Below, piece after piece: positions 57,890 through 64,000 of a stretch of DNA of 64,000 nucleotides; position 1 is the first letter of the stretch, and each line of letters begins with the position of its first letter. The stretch lies in contig JBFLWJ010000001.1 of NCBI GenBank assembly GCA_040757835.1, forward strand, positions 394,735 to 458,734, read 5' to 3'. A model generated the notes under the pieces. It ran no database searches. It was not told the DNA's origin and saw nothing but the letters and a program-made list of their open reading frames with translations. The stretch comes from Actinomycetota bacterium. Lineage in GTDB: Bacteria > Actinomycetota > Geothermincolia > Geothermincolales > RBG-13-55-18. The translations under genes and the position numbers were made by a program.

Positions 57890-58717
57890 TCATACGTTCT
57901 TGAGGTGCAACGAGACCAGGTAACCCACACCGAACGGGCCTTCGTAGGAGAGGACGGAGTTGGTCAGCGTACCGTTCTTGAGGGCGCCCCACATGGCATG
58001 GATGGAACGAAAACCGCATTCCCCCGCCAGCTCCACCAGGTCCTCTGGGATGTCTACGATAGCGTCGAAATCGCCTCTGGCGGCGATATCGACGATGCGC
58101 CGATCGAAATCCTGGGCGCTGGGGTCATATCCGGCGGGCGCGCCCTTGATGAGGCGGTGCGAGAGGTCGCCGCTGGCCACGAAGACGGCCCTGCGCCTCA
58201 GGTCCGCGCAGGCCCTGCTGGCGACCCGTCCCAGCAGGAAGTGGTCGTGGTAAGAAAGGCCGGAGATGGAGAGGCAGACCATCGGAGTATCGAAGGCCTG
58301 GTCCAGGAAGTAGAGGGGGACCAGGAGCCCATGGTCCAGTTCCTCGCCCGCCTCGGACCATCGCGTGGCGGTCTGCTGCCGTGATATCAGCGGCACACCC
58401 TCGGAGGATGCCGACTTTATCATGGCCGCGACGAGTTCCAGGTCGTTGTCCTTGGCGATGCGCACCTGGGGTCGTCCGAAGGAGGCGAAACTGCCGCCCA
58501 GGACCGGCGCGTCCTTGATTATGAAGGTGTCCCTGTAAGGGGGAGTATGCGGCGATATCGCCACCAGCACGTCGGGCTCAAGCTCCGCTATCCTACGGCT
58601 CAACTCCTTCATGGCGGCGCAGGTCGAGCGCACGGCTTCCTGGTCCCTTCCACCGATCTCCGGAATGAGCAGGGGTGGGTGCGGGACAACGCAGCCTCCG
58701 ACCATGCCGTCACCCAT
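57890..58717 (-). CDS. MEMO/LigB-like (class III extradiol dioxygenase fold) protein
   Basis: About 275 residues. CVVPHPPLLIPEIGG, ISPHTPPYRDTFII and FVASGDLSHRLIKGAP place the metal-binding His residues of the LigB/MEMO fold. The AmmeMemoRadiSam arrangement pairs such a protein with an AMMECR1 domain, here the next gene; the radical-SAM partner is absent from the window. Enzymatic activity is not established. ATG 58717 follows GGAGGTG. Confidence 0.88.
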   Translation of the reverse strand: MGDGMVGGCVVPHPPLLIPEIGGRDQEAVRSTCAAMKELSRRIAELEPDVLVAISPHTPPYRDTFIIKDAPVLGGSFASFGRPQVRIAKDNDLELVAAMIKSASSEGVPLISRQQTATRWSEAGEELDHGLLVPLYFLDQAFDTPMVCLSISGLSYHDHFLLGRVASRACADLRRRAVFVASGDLSHRLIKGAPAGYDPSAQDFDRRIVDIAARGDFDAIVDIPEDLVELAGECGFRSIHAMWGALKNGTLTNSVLSYEGPFGVGYLVSLHLKNV

Positions 58718-58840
58718 GCCGTCACCTCCGTTCAGCGGGCGCAACCCAAGCCGGGCAACGCTGCCGTCTCTGCCTTTCCGTATATAGCATACCCCCGGTA
58801 CCGGCGTGAGAAACGCCGTATGCCGCGGCCGGCAACCGGC

Positions 58841-60148
58841 TCACAGGGTTTCCAGGAGCTCGCCATGCAGGCTCCAGCTCCCGGCGGAGGCGATGAGAAC
58901 GCGGACGTATCTGCCGGTTAGATCGTCTTCCGTGCGCTTGAAGTGTACCAGCTTGTTCTGGCGGGTGCGCGCCGACCAGCGTTGCCGGTCTTTACGGCTG
59001 GGGCCGTAGACGAGGACCGTCTGCTCCGATCCAACCTCTGAGCGCAGGCTCGAAGCGGTGGCGGAACGTGTCGCCTCCATGAGCCGGCCGAGGCGGGCGC
59101 TCTTCGTCTCCGCGGGGACATCGTCGGGCAGGGAAGCGGCGGCCGTGCCCTCGCGGGGGTTGTAAAGAAAGGTGAAGGAGGTGTCGAAACGGCACAGTTC
59201 GACCATCTCCATGGTGGCTTCGAAGTCCTCTTCCGTCTCGCCGGGGAAGCCCACGATAAGGTCCGTGGAGAGGGCCACGCCCGGGACCAGGCGGCGGAGC
59301 TCCCGGACCTTTTCCAGGTATTCCCGGCTGCCGTAGCCGCGGTTCATGGCCTGCAGGATGCGGTCGCTGCCCGCCTGCAGGGGCAGATGGACGTACTCGC
59401 AGACGTTGTCCGTCTCGGCGATGGCGAGCATGATGTCACTGTCGAAGTCGCGGGGGTGTGAGGTGGTGAACCTTATCCATGGCTCGGGGGACCCCTCCCC
59501 GAGGAGGCGCAACAGGTCGGCGAAACGGCTCCTGCCCTCCTCCGCGCGCCGGAAGGAATTGACGTTCTGCCCCAGGAGGTTGATCTCCTTGACGCCGGCG
59601 GCTCTCAGCGCCACCACCTCCCGCACGATGTCCTCCATGGAGCGGCTCTCCTCGCGTCCCCGTACGTAAGGTACGATGCAATACGAGCAGAAGTTGTCGC
59701 AGCCATTGGTGATGGTGACCCAGGCACGGAAGTCTTCACGCCTCCCGCTCGGCAGCCCGGTGATGCGCGCTCCGCTCATGGCGGTGGCGCATATGCCGCC
59801 CCGGCCGGCCTGGGAGAGCAGGAAGGCGATGTTCGCGTACTGATGGGTCCCGAAGACCACGTCGACGTAGGGCGCCCGCTGCATCAGCCGTACCCCCTCC
59901 TTCTGGGCCAGGCAGCCTCCGACAGCGATCATGGTGCCCCTTTTCTTGAGGGGTTTGAGGGAGGAGAGGTGCCCGTATAACCTCTGCTCGGCGCTCTCCC
60001 TGACGCAGCAGGTCAGAAGGATGACCGCATCCACCTCGGGCAGGTCACCCTCCGTCCACCCGGCCTCCGCGAGCAGGCCCCGCACGCGCTCGGAATCGTG
60101 GATGTTCATCTGGCAGCCGAAGGTCTGAAGCGCGTAACTCTTACCCAT
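58841..60148 (-). CDS. miaB: tRNA-2-methylthio-N6-dimethylallyladenosine synthase
   Basis: Radical-SAM methylthiotransferase acting on i6A37 of tRNA. The N-terminal UPF0004 domain has TFGCQMN, LTCCVRESAEQ and VGGCLAQKEG with its cluster Cys residues. The radical-SAM motif is CDNFCSYCIVPYVRGRE, followed by EINLLGQNVNSF, and a C-terminal TRAM domain is present. About 435 residues. ATG 60148 was used; GTG 60163, overlapping the upstream stop as GTGA, is an alternative. Confidence 0.95.
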   Translation of the reverse strand: MGKSYALQTFGCQMNIHDSERVRGLLAEAGWTEGDLPEVDAVILLTCCVRESAEQRLYGHLSSLKPLKKRGTMIAVGGCLAQKEGVRLMQRAPYVDVVFGTHQYANIAFLLSQAGRGGICATAMSGARITGLPSGRREDFRAWVTITNGCDNFCSYCIVPYVRGREESRSMEDIVREVVALRAAGVKEINLLGQNVNSFRRAEEGRSRFADLLRLLGEGSPEPWIRFTTSHPRDFDSDIMLAIAETDNVCEYVHLPLQAGSDRILQAMNRGYGSREYLEKVRELRRLVPGVALSTDLIVGFPGETEEDFEATMEMVELCRFDTSFTFLYNPREGTAAASLPDDVPAETKSARLGRLMEATRSATASSLRSEVGSEQTVLVYGPSRKDRQRWSARTRQNKLVHFKRTEDDLTGRYVRVLIASAGSWSLHGELLETL

Positions 60149-60159
60149 ACGAAGCCCAC

Positions 60160-60966
60160 TCACGCATAATTGGCGATGCAGTAATCAAGGCTGCGCCTGA
60201 GGTTGTCGACGATCCTCTTGCGGCCCAGCCGTGCCTCCAGGGGACCCGGCCCCAGTTCTAGCGCCACCTTGCCATCGAAGCCGTCGCGGTGGAGCACATG
60301 GAGGAAGCGGTCCAGCGGCAGCCTTCCCTCGAAAGGCAGGGCATGGTCATCGAACCCCTTGAGATAGTTGTTGGAGAGGTGGATATGTCGCACGCGGCCA
60401 CCCAGCGCCTCCCAGGCTTCGAAGATGTCGATCCCGGCGATGGCATAATGGCTGGTGTCGAAGACCAGGTTGTCGAAATGGCCCATCTCGCGCAGGGAGT
60501 TGAACAGGCTGAGGTTGAGCGGTCTATGCACGTACACCTTCATGGCGTTCTCCACCGCCACGATGACGCCGCTGCCGCCACAGGAGTTGAGGTTGTGGCG
60601 GGCCCAGCGGGCGTAATCCCATTGCCAGAAGTACGGCAGGTGCACCACCACGATGTCAGCCCCGAGTTCCCGGGCCATGTCGAGGGATATGGCGATCTTC
60701 TGCTGCGGCCCCCCCCACACCTTCTTCGCCGCGAAGAGGAAGGGGGCGTGTATGCTAAGCACGGCGATCCCGAACTCTTCGGATAGCTCCTTTACGTATT
60801 CCGTGGACTGCGTCTCCTCGCGCCTGGTGACCATGAGTTCGATCCCCTGGAACCCCGCCTCGCGCACAAGCTGGAAGATATCCCTCAGCTCGAAGCTGAA
60901 GAGGGAGGCGGTGGAGAGGATGAACTCGGTTATCTTACCCTCCCCCCCTCCATCCCTTTGTTCCAC
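60160..60966 (-). CDS. Sugar phosphate isomerase/epimerase-type TIM-barrel protein
   Basis: A xylose-isomerase-like (AP endonuclease 2 family) barrel of about 268 residues: IFQLVREAGFQGIELMVTRRE, VLSIHAPF, VIVAVENAM, LVFDTSHYAIAG and RHIHLSNN. These bear the metal-binding Glu, Asp and His. The substrate is unknown. The start is unclear: GTG 60966 overlaps the DUF948 gene by about 30 bases, while the best ribosome site (GGAGGGGGGGAGGG) lies next to a non-standard ATA (60931-60933) right after the DUF948 stop. Confidence 0.8.
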   Translation of the reverse strand: MEQRDGGGEGKITEFILSTASLFSFELRDIFQLVREAGFQGIELMVTRREETQSTEYVKELSEEFGIAVLSIHAPFLFAAKKVWGGPQQKIAISLDMARELGADIVVVHLPYFWQWDYARWARHNLNSCGGSGVIVAVENAMKVYVHRPLNLSLFNSLREMGHFDNLVFDTSHYAIAGIDIFEAWEALGGRVRHIHLSNNYLKGFDDHALPFEGRLPLDRFLHVLHRDGFDGKVALELGPGPLEARLGRKRIVDNLRRSLDYCIANYA

Positions 60967-61336
60967 CCGCTTGCCTGCGGGAGTAGCTGCGGAAGAGGAA
61001 GGTCGTGGTGGCGAAGCCGGCCAGCATCCCGCCCAGTCGGGCGATGGGAGACTTGAGGGCCGAGTCCACGGCGCGCAGGCTGGACTCCGTAAGCTCCAGC
61101 ATCTCCTTCGCCTCGCTGGTAATCTGGCCCACCTTCTCCAGTTCGCCGTTAACGTCATCGATGGTCTGGTTGAGGTTTACGAGCAGCATGTTCAATTGCG
61201 GACGGGAGTCGTCCAGGGTGCGGTTGATATGATCGACGCTCCGGCTGATCTTGAGCACGAGGCGGACGAGAAAGACGGTGAGGAGCGGAACGGAGATGAT
61301 GGCGATCACCAGGAAGATAATCTTCAGTGCGTTCAA
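60935..61336 (-). CDS. DUF948-family membrane protein
   Basis: A 133-residue protein. One N-terminal helix (IIFLVIAIISVPLLTVFLVRLVL) is followed by a long amphipathic coiled-coil segment with DHINRTLDDSRPQLNMLLVNLNQTI- and LTESSLRAVDSAL-type heptads, then a second hydrophobic patch (LGGMLAGFATTTFLF). This is the DUF948/YtxG-like pattern; the role is unknown, though relatives are linked to stress in Bacillus. TTG 61336 follows AGGAGG. Confidence 0.8.
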   Translation of the reverse strand: MNALKIIFLVIAIISVPLLTVFLVRLVLKISRSVDHINRTLDDSRPQLNMLLVNLNQTIDDVNGELEKVGQITSEAKEMLELTESSLRAVDSALKSPIARLGGMLAGFATTTFLFRSYSRRQAGGTKGWRGGG

Positions 61337-61408
61337 GGTGCCTCCTAGGTTGCCGCCTGGATCCCGGCACGCACCGCGGCCTGTGCCGGCCGGCCTCCCG
61401 GGCGGTAT

Positions 61409-61669
61409 CTATCTCGACTCGACGGAGAGCTTGATCGCCGTCCTCTCCTCCCCGTCGATCATGATGTCGGTGAAAGCGGGGATGCACACCAGGTCGATAC
61501 CGCTGGGTGCCACGAACCCCCTCGCTATGGCGATTGCTTTGACCGCCTGGTTCAAGGCTCCCGCCCCGATCACCTGGATCTCGGCACTACCTGTCTCACG
61601 CAGGACTCCCGCTAGCGCCCCAGCAACGGAATTCGGGTTGGACTTCGAAGATACCTTGAGTACTTCCAT
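61409..61669 (-). CDS. spoVS: Stage V sporulation protein S
   Basis: An 86-residue SpoVS protein: LKVSSKSNPNSVAGALAGVLR, EIQVIGAGALNQAVKAIAIARGF and LVCIPAFTDIMIDGEERTAIKLSVESR (given in part) match the family nearly throughout. In Bacillus it affects coat assembly and septation; in Thermus-type bacteria it occurs without sporulation. Its presence alone does not show that the organism sporulates. GGGGAGG precedes the ATG. Confidence 0.95.
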   Translation of the reverse strand: MEVLKVSSKSNPNSVAGALAGVLRETGSAEIQVIGAGALNQAVKAIAIARGFVAPSGIDLVCIPAFTDIMIDGEERTAIKLSVESR

Positions 61670-61798
61670 CCTTCAGTGCTCCTCCCCTTGGCATTTCAAT
61701 TCCATGGACTTCGGTCCCCGAATAAGCTCTTATAATATATTAATCCAAGCCATTGTTAAAGGCATCCTCCGTGCTGGATATACGGCGGAGGGGGCCTC

Positions 61799-62953
61799 TC
61801 AGTCGTCGTCGCTTTCGTGCAGGCCCAGCGAGATGATGAGGCGGTTCTTGCGCCGCTTGACCACCGGGTCCTCTGCCTTGAGATAGTATCTCCCACCGAT
61901 ATCGGCGAAGGTGTCCCGCAGAGACGCGCAGATTATGGATACGTCTTCCTGGCTGAGGCGGCGCGCGAGGTGGTCGCTCCATGCGGCGTGCGGTTGGCGG
62001 TGCAGGTCGGAGCGCTTCGCGGCGACCGTGCCGTCTCCCCCTCCCAGCAGTTCGTTGATGCTCATGAGGGGGTGGATCTCGTACTCCAGGACACGGAAGG
62101 CGTTGCGCTCGGAGACGTCCAGGCCCATCTCGCCGGCGCAGAAGCCGTGCACCTGCCGCCCCTCCTTGATTCCCCCCAGGTCGAACCAGAGCGGTCGCCT
62201 GGACCCGTTCTCCCCGGCGGCCCACCCTTTTCTCAGTTCCAGGGAATGGTGGTAGAGGGTGGCCAGGATCTCGGCGTTTGATCCCAGATATATCTTAAGG
62301 TCGCGGCTGCTAAGCGCGAACTCCGCGAGCACGCGCGGCACGTTATGCGGCCCTCCCGCGATGACCGTGTTACCTTCCTCATCCAGTTCCAGCCTGGGGA
62401 ACGAGGACTGGTCCTTCTTCTCCGGCAGGGTGGTGGTGTCCATGCGTGCATGCATGATGGTCCCGCTGTCCTCGATGGACCTTATCAGCTGGATGTCGTC
62501 GGCGACCTGCTTGATGGAGAAGAGGGCCATGCCCCTGCCGTGGACGCCGAAGAAGTCCTCGACCACGTCCTGTACCTTCGAGGTCACCCTGGCCTCGAAT
62601 ATCCTGCGGTGCATGGTTTCCGGGATGCCCTTCCCGTCGTCCAGCACGGTCACGTTGCGCCAGCGCCCCTTCTCTTTTTGGAAAGCCACGTAAACGTGGG
62701 CAGCTCCGGCATCGCGGGCGTTGCGCACCAGCTCCTTCACCACGTCCTCGACACTGCGGATGTCCTGCAGGGCCTGGCGCCTCTCGGCCTCGGTTATCTT
62801 CAGCCTGACATAGCCGTGCCCCAGTTCCTCCTCTACGGTGAAGGTATCCCGGTCCGCGAACCTGCGGACGAAGGAGAGCAGGTCTTCCCCATCCCGTTTC
62901 CCGTCTGTAGCCAATGCGCATCCCGTCTCGTCGAACCGCCGGAAACTCCTCAA
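61799..62953 (-). CDS. GHKL (Hsp90/MutL-type) ATPase, unknown role
   Basis: About 384 residues. The Bergerat fold is clear: N-box Glu/Asn/Asp in VVKELVRNARDAGA, G1 box VTVLDDGKGI, and a glycine-rich lid GVHGRGMALFSIKQ. The C-terminal 170 residues are not recognised and contain no MutL, gyrase or Hsp90 effector domain that I can identify. No membrane segment or phospho-His domain is present, so it is not a normal sensor kinase. It lies between rny and spoVS on the same strand. The TTG start at 62953 lacks a clear ribosome site. Confidence 0.75.
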   Translation of the reverse strand: MRSFRRFDETGCALATDGKRDGEDLLSFVRRFADRDTFTVEEELGHGYVRLKITEAERRQALQDIRSVEDVVKELVRNARDAGAAHVYVAFQKEKGRWRNVTVLDDGKGIPETMHRRIFEARVTSKVQDVVEDFFGVHGRGMALFSIKQVADDIQLIRSIEDSGTIMHARMDTTTLPEKKDQSSFPRLELDEEGNTVIAGGPHNVPRVLAEFALSSRDLKIYLGSNAEILATLYHHSLELRKGWAAGENGSRRPLWFDLGGIKEGRQVHGFCAGEMGLDVSERNAFRVLEYEIHPLMSINELLGGGDGTVAAKRSDLHRQPHAAWSDHLARRLSQEDVSIICASLRDTFADIGGRYYLKAEDPVVKRRKNRLIISLGLHESDDD

Positions 62954-63075
62954 TCACCATCTCGGCAAGTAGGCCACCACACTGAACATGCGCGATGGTC
63001 AATAAAAATTATATCAGAGGCGCGAGGCGTGCCATGGACGGCACGCCCGCTCTCCGCGCCCTTGGCGCTGGCATG

Positions 63076-63102
63076 GAAAAAGGGCGGGCGTGACGCCCGC
63101 CC
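63076..63102 (-). terminator. Intrinsic terminator of rny
   Basis: On the minus strand GGGCGGGCG pairs with CGCCCGCCC around a TCA loop, immediately followed by TTTTT. It lies about 15 bases past the rny stop. It separates rny from the GHKL ATPase gene. Confidence 0.88.
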
Positions 63103-63116
63103 CCGGTTCCACTCGG

Positions 63117-64000
63117 TTATTTTGCGTAGTCTACCACGCGCTTTTCCCTGACCACGGTTATCTTGATCTGGCCGGGATACTCGAGTTCGTCCTCGATCTG
63201 CTTGGCGATCTCCCTGGAGAGGGTGACGCAGCCAAGGTCGTCTATTACGTCGGACTTGACCATCACCCGTATCTCGCGACCCGCCTGCAGGGCATACGAT
63301 CCGTCGACGCCCTCGAAGGAATCGGCGATGGTCTCCAGCTTCTCCAGGCGCTTGATGTAGCTCTCCAGGGTCTCCCGGCGGGCTCCCGGCCTGGCGGCGC
63401 TGATGGCGTCGGCAGCCTGCACCAGGACCGCCTCGATGGTCTGGGCCTCGGTCTCCTCGTGGTGCGCGGCGATGGCGTGGATGACCGCTTCGCCTTCCTT
63501 GAGGCGCTTGGCGAGTTCCGCCCCGATCACCGCGTGCGATCCCTCGACCTCGTGGTCGATGGCCTTTCCGATGTCGTGGAGCAGTCCGGCGCGCTTGGCC
63601 GTCTTGATATCGGTCCCCAACTCCGAGGCCATGAGCCCCGCCAGGTGCGCGACCTCGATGGAGTGCTTGAGGACGTTCTGACCGTAGCTGGTGCGGTACT
63701 TCAGTCGCCCGAGCACCTTCATGAGTTCGTGGTTGATGCCGTGCAGGCCCACGTCGAAGACCGCCTGCTCGCCGACTTCCTTTATCTCCGCATCGACTTC
63801 CGCCTTGGATTTCTCGTACATCTCCTCGATGCGCGCGGGCTGGATGCGGCCGTCGGTTATCAGTCTCTCCAGGGTCAGCCTGGCGACCTCGCGCCTGACC
63901 GGATCGAAGCTGGAGAGGATCACCGCTTCCGGGGTGTCGTCGATGATCAGGTTGATCCCCGTCAGGGTCTCGAAGGTCCTGATATTGCGCCCCTCCCTGC
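63117..64000 (-). CDS. rny: Ribonuclease Y, C-terminal part (5' end outside window)
   Basis: Membrane-bound endoribonuclease starting mRNA decay. The reading frame is open at the right edge; visible from there are the end of the KH domain ([20 protein letters not shown]) and the HD domain with its metal motif [40 protein letters not shown] and [22 protein letters not shown] are RNase Y hallmarks. The N-terminal membrane helix and coiled coil lie beyond the window. Confidence 0.96.
   Translation of the reverse strand, partial: REGRNIRTFETLTGINLIIDDTPEAVILSSFDPVRREVARLTLERLITDGRIQPARIEEMYEKSKAEVDAEIKEVGEQAVFDVGLHGINHELMKVLGRLKYRTSYGQNVLKHSIEVAHLAGLMASELGTDIKTAKRAGLLHDIGKAIDHEVEGSHAVIGAELAKRLKEGEAVIHAIAAHHEETEAQTIEAVLVQAADAISAARPGARRETLESYIKRLEKLETIADSFEGVDGSYALQAGREIRVMVKSDVIDDLGCVTLSREIAKQIEDELEYPGQIKITVVREKRVVDYAK

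Noticed and set aside
1..64000. CRISPR arrays, insertion sequences, prophage, toxin-antitoxin or rRNA genes
   Set aside because: No direct-repeat array, transposase or integrase motif, phage structural gene or rRNA stretch was seen; the only mobile-type element is the NrdD intein.

Overview
The window is a gene-dense, GC-rich bacterial chromosome segment with frequent GTG and TTG starts. It reads as a deep-branching, probably anaerobic member of the Actinobacteriota. The lineage evidence is a GarA-like FHA protein next to an FtsR-like MerR regulator, an RsiG-type c-di-GMP-binding protein, a BFN (DUF151) protein, and SpoVS beside RNase Y. Anaerobiosis is suggested by a class III ribonucleotide reductase operon and DUF1858. 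The organism assignment is inference.

Region by region. 1-3.7 kb (+): tail of an HD-domain gene, then trpS, scpA-scpB (condensin partners) and rluB. 3.8-7.9 kb (+): an aromatic amino-acid block (aroH, DAHP synthase, tyrA, aroA). 8.7-13.9 kb (+): cmk (apparently leaderless), a radical-SAM/DUF512 protein, der, plsY and gpsA; an SDR gene lies opposite. 15.0-19.3 kb (+): nrdR-nrdD-redoxin-nrdG behind a consensus promoter overlapped by two NrdR-box-like sites. nrdD carries a 223-residue mini-intein directly in front of a catalytic-site cysteine. 19.7-28.3 kb (+): DUF3786, PadR and TetR regulators, then a CoA-thioester metabolism cluster (hotdog thioesterase, SDR, acyl-CoA dehydrogenase, a divergent split B12-dependent acyl-CoA mutase, SCP-x-type thiolase, OB-fold/zinc partner).

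28.4-35.0 kb (-): an internally duplicated zinc-ribbon protein of unknown function, an acyl-CoA synthetase, a membrane GAF-PAS protein, GDPD, DUF1858 and a small zinc protein; a cysteine-bearing HTH regulator is divergent. 35.9-45 kb (-): a PD-(D/E)XK-like protein, coiled-coil/RlpA-like protein, K+ channel, BFN protein, hpt, D-Ala-D-Ala carboxypeptidase, PRC-MgtE transporter, FtsR-like, GarA-like and RsiG-like proteins. 45-50.5 kb (-): lipoyl ligase/octanoyltransferase, isochorismatase-type hydrolase, a sugar nucleotidyltransferase/phosphomutase fusion, a metallo-beta-lactamase-fold hydrolase, pgsA and tRNA-Pro. 50.6-64 kb (-): diguanylate cyclase, hflX, dapF-dapL, miaA, AMMECR1 and MEMO-like genes, miaB, a TIM-barrel isomerase, DUF948, spoVS, a GHKL ATPase and rny, which runs off the right edge.

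The strongest candidates for new biology are the NrdD intein at an active-site cysteine, the mutase that has lost MCM active-site residues inside an uncharacterised acyl-CoA cluster, the duplicated zinc-ribbon protein at 28.4 kb, the RsiG variant with a Gln-to-His change in its c-di-GMP signature, and the GHKL ATPase between spoVS and rny. I saw no CRISPR array, insertion sequence, prophage or rRNA.
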